DNA of 64,000 bases, taken from Salinisphaera sp002433465. GTDB taxonomy: Bacteria; Pseudomonadota; Gammaproteobacteria; Nevskiales; Salinisphaeraceae. Numbering within the stretch: position 1 is the stretch's first letter; every line of letters begins with the position of its first letter. Below are positions 33,846 through 43,036 of the stretch, in pieces. The DNA is taken from contig NZ_APNL01000005.1 of assembly GCF_040361435.1 (NCBI RefSeq), forward strand, positions 62,001 through 126,000, written 5' to 3'. The notes below the pieces were generated by a model. The model was not told the origin of the DNA. It made no database searches and was given only the letters and a program-made list of their open reading frames with translations. Position numbers and translations under genes: made by a program.

Positions 33846-35837
33846 ATGACCATGCCGAACGATAAGCACGATCTCGCGACCCTGACCGCTACCTTCGATG
33901 CCAAGCTGGCCCAGCTCGGCGAAGCCGGCGAGGACAGCCGCAAGGCGATCAATACCGAAGTACTGGAACACGCCGCGGCGATTCTTGCCTGCGACGGCGG
34001 CCCGCAGGCCCTCTACGAGCGCGTGGCGGCCTATGAACGTGCCGGCGTCTTCGCCCATAGCGACTGGGGTCGACCGGCCATTCTCCAGCCTGCGCTGGCG
34101 GTGCGTTCGCTGCGCCAAGGGGATGCCGTGCTCACGGCCATGGAGGCCTTGAGCGAACTGCGCCTGCTGGCGGTGGCCCGAGGCGATTACCGCCACCCCG
34201 GCATGACCGCGGAACGCGCCCGCAACTTCCTCACCCAGGTGATGGCGCTCAACCTCGACCTGCTGTCCGGCACGCTCAGCGAGGCCGACCGCGAACGCCC
34301 GGATAACCTCGGCGGGGCGGTGCAGGCGCTGTATCACTATCAGCTCGAGCATATGGGCTACGAGAGCATTCTCGACAGCCTGGTGGCCGAGGTCTGGCGC
34401 ATTCTCGCCCAGCGCCCGATTCAGGTCGACGACGTACGCCAGATGGTGATTCAGATCGCCACCTGCCTGTACGACCCGGATATCGAGGGCACCACCGGCA
34501 ACAACGACGCGCGCCGGCTGGTCGAATCCCTGTTTGCGCCCTCGCCCGGCTGTGCCGAAGACCCGGGCGTGGCCGTCTATGCCGAACGCCTGCAGGCGAT
34601 GGATCACGACGGCTTGACGACCGAGGCCGTGGGCTTTGCGCGGGCGATGCACGACACCGGCCTGGCTTCGGTTTATCACGCCGTTTTGCTGCGTCATCTG
34701 CGCGGGCTGCCCGACGGCAGCGGCGACGCGCTCGTTCCCCTTGCCCTCGGCCTGAGCCAGACCGGCCAGGACGCGCTGCTGTGCTATCGCCAGCTGGTGC
34801 ACACTCTCATCGACGAAACCGTGTTCGTGGAAACCGCGCAGGCGATTTATGGCCTGGCGCTGCTGCTCGAACGCGGCGTGCTGTTCTCCACGCCGGTCGC
34901 GGCCGGGCTGTGGCGCCAGATCGGACTGAAGCTATCGCCGGCCACCGAGGAGAACATCCGCATGGTCTGCGGCGAGGCACAGCCGCCACGGGTGTTCCTG
35001 CTTGCCGGCGTACTGGGGCTGCTGGGTCAGCCACTGGGCGTGGGCCAGGGCAACAACCCCACCTGCCAGTCGGTGATCGGGCTGTCCATGTGGGCCGACA
35101 ACGATCCGGACTACCTGCTGCAGCTGGTGACCTGGGCCGCCCGCGACGACGAGGTGCTTACCCGTTTCGAAGGCGAGCCGATCTCATCGAAGGGTCTGGA
35201 AGCGGGGCTGGCCAAGGAGGCACCGCTGGACGTGGACCCGGTATCGCTGGTGCTGGTGCCGCATCTGGACCGGCTGTACATCGAAATGGGCCGGCTGTGT
35301 GGCGAACGCGACAACGACCTGCACCGCTGGATCAACCCCGAATTCTATGGCTGGTGGGTCGGCCAGGGCTTTGCCGTGGTCGCCGATCCGAAAACCGGCG
35401 CGATCGGCGATCATGCCGGCTTCATCCGCCATTTCTATGCCTGCTACCACCCCTATTACAACGGCAACGTGCCGGTCATTCACTCCCAGCCGGCCGGTAT
35501 TGCGGTCACCGACAGCGCGGCACGCTATGTCGGCCGCCACGCCATCGCCATCCTGCGCGTCGCGCTCGATCCGGACGGCGACATGCGCGTGTACTTCTTC
35601 AACCCGAACAACGACAGCGGCCAGGACTGGGGCCAGGGTATCGTCACCACGACCGAAGGCCACGGTGAGCTGCCGGGCGAAGCCTCACTGCCCTTCGCCG
35701 AATTCGCCTCGCGGCTGTTCGTGTATCACTACGATCCGCTCGAACACGGCAACGCCGACGGCGTGAGCGACGAGGAACTCGAGCGCATCGTGACGCTGGC
35801 CTACGACAGCTGGGGCAAGGAGTTCGATACCGAGTAG
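33846..35837 (+). CDS. Protein of unknown function with papain-like Cys-His-Asn motif candidates
   Basis: 663 residues, soluble, no signal peptide or membrane segment. The first 370 residues look like a helical repeat or solenoid domain. From about residue 395 the pattern changes: GQGNNPTCQSVIGLSMWADNDPDYLLQLV places a Cys after Gln/Asn at a helix start, and near the C-terminus RYVGRHAIAILRVALDP and VYFFNPNNDSGQDWGQG give a His and an Asn on adjacent strands. That order is the one in papain-fold peptidases and transglutaminases. No named family was recognised; the enzymatic idea is an inference. An ATG two codons later is an equally possible start. Confidence 0.7.
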   Translation: MTMPNDKHDLATLTATFDAKLAQLGEAGEDSRKAINTEVLEHAAAILACDGGPQALYERVAAYERAGVFAHSDWGRPAILQPALAVRSLRQGDAVLTAMEALSELRLLAVARGDYRHPGMTAERARNFLTQVMALNLDLLSGTLSEADRERPDNLGGAVQALYHYQLEHMGYESILDSLVAEVWRILAQRPIQVDDVRQMVIQIATCLYDPDIEGTTGNNDARRLVESLFAPSPGCAEDPGVAVYAERLQAMDHDGLTTEAVGFARAMHDTGLASVYHAVLLRHLRGLPDGSGDALVPLALGLSQTGQDALLCYRQLVHTLIDETVFVETAQAIYGLALLLERGVLFSTPVAAGLWRQIGLKLSPATEENIRMVCGEAQPPRVFLLAGVLGLLGQPLGVGQGNNPTCQSVIGLSMWADNDPDYLLQLVTWAARDDEVLTRFEGEPISSKGLEAGLAKEAPLDVDPVSLVLVPHLDRLYIEMGRLCGERDNDLHRWINPEFYGWWVGQGFAVVADPKTGAIGDHAGFIRHFYACYHPYYNGNVPVIHSQPAGIAVTDSAARYVGRHAIAILRVALDPDGDMRVYFFNPNNDSGQDWGQGIVTTTEGHGELPGEASLPFAEFASRLFVYHYDPLEHGNADGVSDEELERIVTLAYDSWGKEFDTE

Positions 35838-35889
35838 GCTTGCTGCATTCGTTTGATTGCCGTCGTTCGCGGGTGGGTCGCATCGCCAT

Positions 35890-36531
35890 ATGAGCCGAGC
35901 AGCACACAAGCCGAGTCCGGGCCAGGGCTCTGCGCGCCGCCGCAAGCCCAAGCCGCGCAAGCCCGCGGCGCGGCCTGACACGCCGCGGCTGATCGCGTTA
36001 AACAAGCCGTTCCGGGTGCTGACCCAGTTCACCGACGGCAACGGGCGGGCGACGCTGGCCGACTATCTCGATGTGCCCGGCGTGTATCCGGCCGGCCGGC
36101 TCGATCGCGACAGCGAGGGGCTGCTGCTGCTGACCAACGACGGCCAGCTGCAGGCTCGGATCACCGACCCGAAGTACAAGCTGCCCAAGACCTACTGGGT
36201 ACAGGTCGACGGCGAGGCTACGAACGCGCAGATCGAGGCGCTACGCGCCGGCCCCATGCTCAAGGATGGTCCGACCCGGCCAGCCGATGTCGAAATCATC
36301 GCCGACCCCGAACTCTGGCGCCGCGACCCGCCCGTGCGTTATCGCAAGAATGTGCCCACCAGCTGGCTTGAAATCACCATCCGCGAAGGCCGCAACCGCC
36401 AGATTCGACGCATGACCGCGGCGGTGGGTCTGCCGACCCTGCGCCTCGTGCGTACCCGTATCGGGCCCTGGTCACTGGCCGGGCTGGCCAGCGGCGAGTG
36501 GCGTGAACTGGCGCCGAGCCTGCCCGGCTAG
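35890..36531 (+). CDS. rluE: 23S rRNA pseudouridine(2457) synthase RluE
   Basis: 213 residues; a basic, low-complexity N-terminus (RRRKPKPRKPAARP), then the RsuA-family catalytic domain. PAGRLDRDSEGLLLLTNDG contains the catalytic aspartate, LPKTYWVQVDGEAT and IREGRNRQIRRMTAAVGLPTLRLVRTRIGPWSL follow. The absence of an S4 domain fits RluE rather than RsuA/RluB. It isomerises a uridine near the peptidyl-transferase centre. It lies 52 bases downstream of the 663-residue gene. Confidence 0.92.
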   Translation: MSRAAHKPSPGQGSARRRKPKPRKPAARPDTPRLIALNKPFRVLTQFTDGNGRATLADYLDVPGVYPAGRLDRDSEGLLLLTNDGQLQARITDPKYKLPKTYWVQVDGEATNAQIEALRAGPMLKDGPTRPADVEIIADPELWRRDPPVRYRKNVPTSWLEITIREGRNRQIRRMTAAVGLPTLRLVRTRIGPWSLAGLASGEWRELAPSLPG

Positions 36532-36542
36532 AGTCGCCACGA

Positions 36543-37688
36543 TTACGCCTTCTGACTCAGCTCGGTCGGCGCATCGCTGTTGATCAGCCCTTCGCGTTTG
36601 ACCGCCTGCCAGAATGCCGGGTCGATCGAGGTGCGCATGGACGCCGCGTTCTCGCGCGCCTGACGGGCATTGCGTGCGCCCGGAATGGTCGCGGACACGA
36701 TCGACGGCGCCGCCGTGAACTGCAGGGCCGCGGTCCGCAGATCGGTGTCATAGGACTCGGCCAACTTGCTGAGCTTGGCGCGTTTTTCGCGATAGCCGTC
36801 GGGAATGGGGTCGCCGCTGTAGAGCCAGCGATCCTTGCCGGCCAGAAATCCGGCACCCAGGGGTGCACCGATCACCACCGAGCAGCCCTGGGCCTCGCAT
36901 TTCGGAAACAGCCGCTCGAGCGCGTCGTCGTGGTTCATCAACGTATAGCGCGTGGCCTGTAGCAGCACGTTGGGCTCGGCATTGTCGAGGGCCGCGAGCG
37001 CGGGCTCGATATCGTTCACGCCCATGCCCCAGGCCTTGATCAGCCCTTCCTCGCGCATTTTGGTGAGCTCCGGCATGGCGCCTTCGATCGCGGTCTTGAG
37101 CTGGGCATCGTAGTCGTCCAGATCCTTGTTGCTGGGCGCCAGATCGTGGATGAACACCATATCGAGACTGGGCACGCCCAGGCGCTGCAGGCTGTCTTCG
37201 ACCGAACGTCGCACGCCGGCGGCGGTGTAGTCGTAGCGATAGTTGAAGTTCAGATCGCCCGCCCAGATACCGTGGCTGTCCATCGATGCGTCGGGGGTCA
37301 GCAGGCGCCCCACCTTGGACGACAGCAGATACGCTTCGCGCGGTTTGCCGTCGAGAAAATGCCCCATGCGGCGTTCGCTCAAACCCAGGCCATACCAGGG
37401 CGAGGTATCGAAATAGCGCACGCCCGCATCCCAGTGCGCCTGCATCATGGCCTCGACGGTTTCGTCGGAAGTTTCGACAAACATATTGCCGGCCTGGGTA
37501 CCGCCGACGCCGTATTTATGCGGCGGGCGATAGCCCGACGCGCCGCTCGGGTTGGCCGGCATCGAGTCGGGGCTGTGCGTGGCATGCGCTGCGTTGTCTG
37601 CGGCAAAGGCGCGCGGTACGAGCAGCGAGGCCGCACCGGCCAATCCACCGAAGGCGGCCGTGCGAAGAAAATGACGACGGCTGGTCAT
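36543..37688 (-). CDS. Tat-exported aldo/keto reductase
   Basis: 381 residues. A twin-arginine signal (MTSRRHFLRTAAFGGLAGAASLLVPRAFA-A) precedes a full aldo/keto reductase barrel: VRYFDTSPWYGLGLSERRMG (catalytic Asp and Tyr), AYLLSSKVGRLL (Lys), DMVFIHDL (His), and SVVIGAPLGAGFLAG. It resembles D-threo-aldose/L-fucose dehydrogenases, but those are cytoplasmic; the Tat signal means the folded, NAD(P)-loaded enzyme is sent to the periplasm. The substrate is unknown. Confidence 0.87.
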   Translation of the reverse strand: MTSRRHFLRTAAFGGLAGAASLLVPRAFAADNAAHATHSPDSMPANPSGASGYRPPHKYGVGGTQAGNMFVETSDETVEAMMQAHWDAGVRYFDTSPWYGLGLSERRMGHFLDGKPREAYLLSSKVGRLLTPDASMDSHGIWAGDLNFNYRYDYTAAGVRRSVEDSLQRLGVPSLDMVFIHDLAPSNKDLDDYDAQLKTAIEGAMPELTKMREEGLIKAWGMGVNDIEPALAALDNAEPNVLLQATRYTLMNHDDALERLFPKCEAQGCSVVIGAPLGAGFLAGKDRWLYSGDPIPDGYREKRAKLSKLAESYDTDLRTAALQFTAAPSIVSATIPGARNARQARENAASMRTSIDPAFWQAVKREGLINSDAPTELSQKA

Positions 37689-37752
37689 GATGTATCCGTG
37701 AGCTTTGAACGATGCCGGCCAAGGTAGCAGACGTTACCGACAACGTTCGACG

Positions 37753-37983
37753 TCAGGGGCTGTCGCCCAAACGTTGCAGCGACTGGAAGCGGCCGTTGTC
37801 GTCGTAGCTCAGGCGGTAGACGCCGTGCACGCCGTCGCGCGTGACCACGCGCCGCAGCGCCTGGGCGGGTAGCAGCACACGCCGACCGTCGGTGCTGGAG
37901 GCATAGACATGGTCGACCGAGCCCGCATAGTGGGCCTGACACTGGGCGGCAGAAAGTTCGATGATCAGATCGATGCTCGGCAT
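37753..37983 (-). CDS. DUF2835 family protein
   Basis: 76 residues. MPSIDLIIELSAAQCQAHYAGSVDHVYASSTDGRRVLLPAQALRRVVTRDGVHGVYRLSYDDNGRFQSLQRL matches the small DUF2835 family of gammaproteobacteria (a compact beta-rich domain, function unknown). It starts 13 bases after the EAL-domain gene stop on the same strand, so they are probably co-transcribed. Confidence 0.85.
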   Translation of the reverse strand: MPSIDLIIELSAAQCQAHYAGSVDHVYASSTDGRRVLLPAQALRRVVTRDGVHGVYRLSYDDNGRFQSLQRLGDSP

Positions 37984-37996
37984 GGGCAGACAATGC

Positions 37997-39889
37997 TCAC
38001 ATGGGCCCGGGCTGTTCCTGCGGCTGGGCGGCGACGCGCTCGCAGGAGGCCGCCCGCGATTCCGGCCGGGCGAGCAGGAAACCCTGGCTGTATTCGCAGC
38101 CGAACGAGCGGATCCATTCGTGCTGGGCACGGGTTTCCACGCCTTCGGCCACCACGCCCAGATCCTGCCCGTGTGCCAGATCGACAATGCTGCGGACCAG
38201 TTCGCGGGCGACCGCATCGTGCTCCAGACGCTGGACGACGCTCTTGTCGAGCTTGACCAGCGCCAGCGGCAGCCGGGTGAGATAGGCAATGGACGAATAG
38301 CCGGTGCCGAAATCGTCCATGGCGATACGGATGCCCAGCGTGTTCAGGCGCGCCATGGTGCGGGCCGCTACGTCGAAGTCGGCGATCAGGCTGCGCTCGG
38401 TGAGTTCGAATACCAGCCGGCGGCCGTCGATGCCGTGGCGCGCCAGCACGCCGGCGACACAGTCGTAGAAATCGCTCTCATAGAATTCACGGCCGGGGAT
38501 GTTGATTGCGACATAAGGCAGGGGCAACGACCGTTGCTGCGCCTGCCATTGCGCGATCTGCGCGGCAGCGGTATCCAGCGCGTGTTCCACGAGCGCCCGG
38601 CTGAGGTTGTGTTCGGCTTCGGCCAACGGGATGAATTCATCCGGATAGATATCGCCGAGTTCGGGGTCGTGCCAGCGCGCGAGCAGCTCGAAACCGGCAA
38701 GCACGTCGCCGCGATTGCTGAACAACGGCTGCCAGTGGAAGTCGATACCGCCTTCCTGCAAGGCGGTTTCGAACAGGCGGCGGATATGGCGATCGCGCAG
38801 CAGCTGGCGGTTGATCGTTTCCGAGAAAAGCACGACGCCGCGGCGGATGTCGGCGCGTCGATGCGCCTGACGTGCACGCGACACCAGTTCCGCAGCCTGA
38901 CGCCCATGATCGCCGTGCACGGCAAGGCCGCCAACGACCTGAAACGCCACCTGGGCCGCGCCGCCGCTGACCGCACGGTTGGCATAATCGACCTGGCGCT
39001 CGCAGTCGGCACGTACGGCTTCGATATCCTCGCCGTCGGGTACCGCGCCGACGAATTCGGTATCCGACAGGCGCGCGATATAACAGAAATCCGCCGCCCC
39101 ATCCTGAAGCGCCGCCAGCCAGCTCGCGACCGTATTGCGTGCGACCTGCTCGCCGTAGGTCTGTTCGTAGTGGGCGAGGTTGACGATATCCAGATGCAGG
39201 ACCGCCGTGCCCTGGCCGTTGCGGGCGCGCGACATCAGCACATCGTCAAGGCGCTCGAGCGCGATCGTACGCGTAGCCACCGGCAGCGACGGGTCGCGGT
39301 CCATCAGCCGGGCAACGTGGCGGTCGTGGGCGGCGATACGGCGATCGAGATCGAATTCGTGTTCGATCCAGTCTGCAATTTCCTTCAGCAGCGCGTGATC
39401 GCGCTTATCGAAAGTGCGCGGTTTGAAGCCGGCCACGCAGATCGTGCCAATGGGTCGGCCCTTGGGCCCATGCAGGGGCATGCCGGCATAGCTGCGTATA
39501 TGAGGGGCCCTGGCTACATAGGGCAGATGAGAGAAGCGCAGATCCCGACTCGCGTCTTCCACGAACAGCGGCTTGTCGTGGACGATGGTGTGATCGCACA
39601 CCGAGATACTGCGCGACGATTCCTTGATCTCGATACCGCAGGTGGACTTGAACCACTGGCGGTCGCCTTCCATGAGCGACATCAATGCGATGGGCATGTC
39701 CAGCAGCTCGGTGGCGAGCCGGGTGATCCGGTCAAAGCGCTCTTCGGGGCGGGTATTGAGCAGGCCCAGTTCGAGCAGATCAGACAGCCGGTCGCACTCA
39801 CGTCGATCGGTGTCGATGGACACCGAGCTGTATCTTCCGGCCACGGGCTGCTGCAGCGGGCCGTCGCCGCCGGTCGTTTCGCTGGTCAC
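37997..39889 (-). CDS. GAF-GGDEF(degenerate)-EAL cyclic-di-GMP phosphodiesterase
   Basis: 630 residues, cytoplasmic. A GAF domain (about 35-180; ISVCDHTIVHDKPLFVEDASRD, SYAGMPLHGPKGRPIGTICV is the light/redox-sensor type) is followed by a GGDEF-like domain whose active site reads SDTEF instead of GGDEF, so it should not make c-di-GMP, and an EAL domain (about 370-615). The EAL motifs are kept: ELLARW, NIPG, ELTERS, DDFGTGYSS, KLDKS and AEGVET, so phosphodiesterase activity is likely, perhaps with GTP sensing by the dead GGDEF. DUF2835 follows. Confidence 0.92.
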   Translation of the reverse strand: MTSETTGGDGPLQQPVAGRYSSVSIDTDRRECDRLSDLLELGLLNTRPEERFDRITRLATELLDMPIALMSLMEGDRQWFKSTCGIEIKESSRSISVCDHTIVHDKPLFVEDASRDLRFSHLPYVARAPHIRSYAGMPLHGPKGRPIGTICVAGFKPRTFDKRDHALLKEIADWIEHEFDLDRRIAAHDRHVARLMDRDPSLPVATRTIALERLDDVLMSRARNGQGTAVLHLDIVNLAHYEQTYGEQVARNTVASWLAALQDGAADFCYIARLSDTEFVGAVPDGEDIEAVRADCERQVDYANRAVSGGAAQVAFQVVGGLAVHGDHGRQAAELVSRARQAHRRADIRRGVVLFSETINRQLLRDRHIRRLFETALQEGGIDFHWQPLFSNRGDVLAGFELLARWHDPELGDIYPDEFIPLAEAEHNLSRALVEHALDTAAAQIAQWQAQQRSLPLPYVAINIPGREFYESDFYDCVAGVLARHGIDGRRLVFELTERSLIADFDVAARTMARLNTLGIRIAMDDFGTGYSSIAYLTRLPLALVKLDKSVVQRLEHDAVARELVRSIVDLAHGQDLGVVAEGVETRAQHEWIRSFGCEYSQGFLLARPESRAASCERVAAQPQEQPGPM

Positions 39890-40127
39890 GTGGGCCGTCC
39901 TTTACCGCTCGCCTCGCCACATGCGCGTATCGTCACGGTTATCGCTCGGCCACGATTTTTTTTCAAGCGCCACGTCGCATGGCGGCGCTTCCAATGCCCT
40001 GACCCGAGGCGACGAAAAGCCGCCGTCGCATCGGCCCAGGCCAGGCCGTGGCGCGCTTTCAGGCACCCACAGCTTCGTGACCGGCCTGCCCGGCTCGAAC
40101 GGGACGAGCGCGACGGCAGCACGGCGC

Positions 40128-41003
40128 TCAATCCGCCGCGTCGAGCTTGTCCTGGGTACGGCGCTCGAAATCGCTGGCGTCGTGACGCTCGCGAAGTTGT
40201 TCGTGCGGCTCACCCCAGACACGGTTGACCATACGCCCGCGCTGTACCGCGGCACGCGCATCGATTTCCTGTGCCCAGCGCTGAACGTTCTCGTATTCCT
40301 GAACCTGCAGGAATTCGCCCGCGTCGTAGAGGCGGCCGAGCGCGAGCGCGCCGTACCAGGGCCAGGTAGCGATATCGGCGATGCTGTATTCGCCGCCTGC
40401 CAGATACTGCGATTCGGCCAGACGCCGATCGAGCACGTCGAGCTGACGTTTGACTTCCATGGTGAAGCGATCGATCGGGTACTGCATCTTCTCGGGCGCA
40501 TAGGCATAGAAGTGCCCGAAGCCGCCGCCCAGATAAGGCGCACTGCCCATCTGCCAGAACAGCCAGTTCATCGCCTCCGTTCGCGCACCGTGATCGCCGG
40601 GCAGAAACTCACCGAATTTTTCCGCCAGATAGAGCAAGATCGAGCCTGATTCGAACACCCGCGTGGGGTTGGCCGTGCTGTAGTCGACCATCACGGGGAT
40701 CTTGGAGTTCGGGTTGATGGCCACATAGCCGCTGGAAAACTGCTCGCCTTCGCCGATATTGATCGGCCAGGCGTCGTATTCGGCCCCCTTGTGGCCGAGT
40801 TCGAGCAGCTCCTCGAACATCACCGTCGCCTTCACCCCGTTGGGCGTGGCCAGCGAATAAAGCTGGAAGTCGTGCTTGCCGACCGACAGCTCCGCTTCGT
40901 GGGTCGGACCGGCGACCGGGCGATTGATATTGGCGAACTTGCCGCCGCTGCCCTTCTCCCAGGTCCAGACTTTCGGCGGTGTGTAATGGTTGTTGTCGCT
41001 CAT
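40128..41003 (-). CDS. yghU: Glutathione transferase-like disulfide reductase YghU
   Basis: 291 residues from ATG 41003, aligned with E. coli YghU throughout: PPKVWTWEKGSGGKFANINRPVAGPTHE, LYSLATPNGVKATVMFEELLELG, NPNSKIPVM, FESGSILLYLAEKFGEFLPG, and MNWLFWQMGSAPYLGGGFGHFYAYAPEK, ending EQLRERHDASDFE. YghU/YfcG-type enzymes bind two glutathiones and reduce disulfides. An upstream in-frame ATG at 41084 would add an unrelated leader. Confidence 0.95.
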   Translation of the reverse strand: MSDNNHYTPPKVWTWEKGSGGKFANINRPVAGPTHEAELSVGKHDFQLYSLATPNGVKATVMFEELLELGHKGAEYDAWPINIGEGEQFSSGYVAINPNSKIPVMVDYSTANPTRVFESGSILLYLAEKFGEFLPGDHGARTEAMNWLFWQMGSAPYLGGGFGHFYAYAPEKMQYPIDRFTMEVKRQLDVLDRRLAESQYLAGGEYSIADIATWPWYGALALGRLYDAGEFLQVQEYENVQRWAQEIDARAAVQRGRMVNRVWGEPHEQLRERHDASDFERRTQDKLDAAD

Positions 41004-41529
41004 TGGCTGCGCGCTCTCGAAGATCGTGTACGCACGATTATCCGGAGGCCGGGCCTTCGCGTCGAATCTAGGGAAGCTCTGCACGACCTGTCACGGTCGC
41101 GCCGGCGTGCTTTGCGCGCGATTGACAGACAAGTGAGAGCGTAGCGTGCTTGCTGCGCGGTAGCGAACACTGACGCTGTTCAAGCGCGCGCAAAGCCGGC
41201 GGCCCGACGGGGTTCGGCCTCACAGACGCCGCGGCGGCGTTGCCAGGCTTGACCTGCCAGAAAGGCAGGCGCTGCGCTGCGCCCGGACGCCTTGCCGCAC
41301 CGTCTGTGAGGACTCGAACGCGATCCGCGAGAGGTTATGCAGAGCTTCTCTAATTATGGTCGAACCCTGCATCGGCGCGGCAAGACCACCGGCCGGTACG
41401 CGAGCCCAGCCCGGCGATAACAGTCGCAGCAGCGCGTCGGGCGGCTGCGAGAATACGACATTAGAAACTGCGACCAGGCGAGATTAAAAGTCATGCAACG
41501 AACTCAACGACGTTCGGAATCGATCTGCG
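41004..41529. other. Intergenic region with long imperfect inverted repeat
   Basis: 526 bases without a supportable gene. An 11-bp perfect inverted repeat CCTCACAGACG / CGTCTGTGAGG (41218-41228, 41301-41311) encloses 72 bases with further symmetry (GGCGT/ACGCC; CTGCC/GGCAG), so the transcript could fold into one long stem. It is either a small dispersed element or a structured RNA. Confidence 0.45.
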
Positions 41530-42399
41530 ATGCGTATTCCTAAGACCACGCTGGAACAGTGGCGTGTACTGCAGGCCATCGTTGAATACGGCGGCTTTGC
41601 CCAGGCTGCTGAACGCCTCAATCGCAGCCAGTCGGCGGTGAGCTATGCCGTGGCTCGTTTGCAGGAGCGCGCCGGCGTTGATCTGCTCGTAATCGACGGC
41701 CGCAAAGCGCAACTCACCGATGCCGGGCGTAGCCTGCTGGCTGAAGCCGTGCCGCTGGTCGACGAACTGCTGCGCATCGAACAACGCGCGCTGGCCCTGA
41801 CCGAAACCCAGGCCAGCGTGCGCCTGCATGTGGACAGCATCTATCCGCGCAGCAAACTGTTTGCCGCGCTACGCGCCTTCAGCGCCGCTTACCCGCAGGT
41901 CGAGATCGATCTACGCGAAGCGACAAGGCTGGCCACATACGGCGAACCGGGTTTCGATCTGGCAATCGTTGCATGGGCGCCTGCCCGGACAGACCAGCGC
42001 CCTCTACTGGATGTCGACATGCTGGCCCTGGCCTGCCCCGCGCATGCACTGCACCGCCGAAGCGGCCGCCCACTGTCGGCGTCCACCCTGGCCGGGCATC
42101 GCTGTGTATCGATTACCGGCGAAGGCGCATCGGCCAAGGCAGCCACGCTGGCGCCAGCGAACGGCCGTGTCTGGCAGGTCAACACTCTTGAAGCCGCGGT
42201 CGAGGCCGTGGCCAGCGGGCTGTGCTGGGGCTGGTTGCCGGCACATCTGGCCGCGCCCTATGTCGACGCCGGGCAGCTGGTGCCGCTGGCCGTGTCCGGC
42301 CCTGCCCGGCGTCCGATCCCACTGGCGCTCTGCTATGCCGACGAAGCCGACGCGGGTACGGCGACCCGTGCACTCGCCCAGCTGCTGCGCGACGCCTAG
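41530..42399 (+). CDS. LysR-family transcriptional regulator
   Basis: 289 residues. N-terminal winged helix (TTLEQWRVLQAIVEYGGFAQAAERLNRSQSAVSYAVARLQERAG) and a periplasmic-binding-protein-like effector domain (VRLHVDSIYPRSKLFAALRAF; NTLEAAVEAVASGLCWGWLPAHL). The targets cannot be read from sequence. It converges on padC with ten bases between the stops, so regulation of padC is possible but not shown by the layout. Confidence 0.9.
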   Translation: MRIPKTTLEQWRVLQAIVEYGGFAQAAERLNRSQSAVSYAVARLQERAGVDLLVIDGRKAQLTDAGRSLLAEAVPLVDELLRIEQRALALTETQASVRLHVDSIYPRSKLFAALRAFSAAYPQVEIDLREATRLATYGEPGFDLAIVAWAPARTDQRPLLDVDMLALACPAHALHRRSGRPLSASTLAGHRCVSITGEGASAKAATLAPANGRVWQVNTLEAAVEAVASGLCWGWLPAHLAAPYVDAGQLVPLAVSGPARRPIPLALCYADEADAGTATRALAQLLRDA

Positions 42400-42409
42400 G
42401 GCAGCAGCG

Positions 42410-42934
42410 CTAGTTGCGACGGTCGGCGTAGCCTTCGGGCAGTTGATCCGGCGCCTGTGCAACCACGCTTTCGTCATCCACGTCGCAGCGCTCCAGAAAG
42501 GTGACCGTGGCGAACTCGTCGATGACCAGGGTGGGATACGTCGGGCCGGCGTCGCGATATTCCAGCATGGTTTCCAGGTGGTCATTCTGATAGCAGACCG
42601 TCTTCTCGGGCGCATCAGCGACCCAGCGCGGGAAAAAGATCACGCCGTGCAGATGGCGCTCGGCAAAATTCACCGCCACGCTTACCGAGGTGCCGGTCGG
42701 CTCGTTCCACGACACTTTGCACACGTCGTCCGACAAACGCGCCAGATGCACCGCCTGATCGCGAACCCAGCGGCCGCCCACCATGCCGCTATGAATACGG
42801 TAGTCGATCGTGCGGGCATTCTTGATGTACATCTCGTACTGCCAGCCGTTGTCGTAGGTGTAGATGAAATGGCGGCCGACGAAGGCGGCGAGCGCATCCG
42901 GCTGGGTGGATTCGAAAGATTCTTCGGTGATCAT
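42410..42934 (-). CDS. padC: Phenolic acid decarboxylase
   Basis: 174 residues. FVGRHFIYTYDNGWQYEMYIKNARTIDYRIHSGMVGGRWVRDQ, KVSWNEPTGTSVSV, GVIFFPRWV and TVCYQNDH are nearly the textbook PadC sequence, including the catalytic Arg/Glu and substrate tyrosines of the lipocalin-like barrel. It decarboxylates ferulic, p-coumaric and caffeic acids to vinyl phenols as detoxification. ATG 42934 is preferred over one three codons upstream because of spacing to GGGA. Confidence 0.95.
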   Translation of the reverse strand: MITEESFESTQPDALAAFVGRHFIYTYDNGWQYEMYIKNARTIDYRIHSGMVGGRWVRDQAVHLARLSDDVCKVSWNEPTGTSVSVAVNFAERHLHGVIFFPRWVADAPEKTVCYQNDHLETMLEYRDAGPTYPTLVIDEFATVTFLERCDVDDESVVAQAPDQLPEGYADRRN

Positions 42935-42991
42935 GGGGTCCATCCCGTAGTCGAGAAATCGAACCTCATGATCGACCCGCTTATCGAATAT

Positions 42992-43016
42992 AAAAAGCGC
43001 GGATTCTGCGGCTTTT
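42992..43016 (-). terminator. Terminator of the CPA1 antiporter gene
   Basis: AAAAAGCGC-ggattct-GCGGCTTTT: a stem with one bulge and T runs on both strands, 20 bases past the antiporter stop on the minus strand and upstream of padC. Confidence 0.6.
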
Positions 43017-43036
43017 AAATCGAAAAATTAGATATG

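Noticed and set aside
37961..40228. A 755-codon open frame on the plus strand
   Set aside because: It lies antisense to the GAF-GGDEF-EAL gene, which has full motif support; the frame is open only because of the GC-rich codon bias and its translation shows no family.
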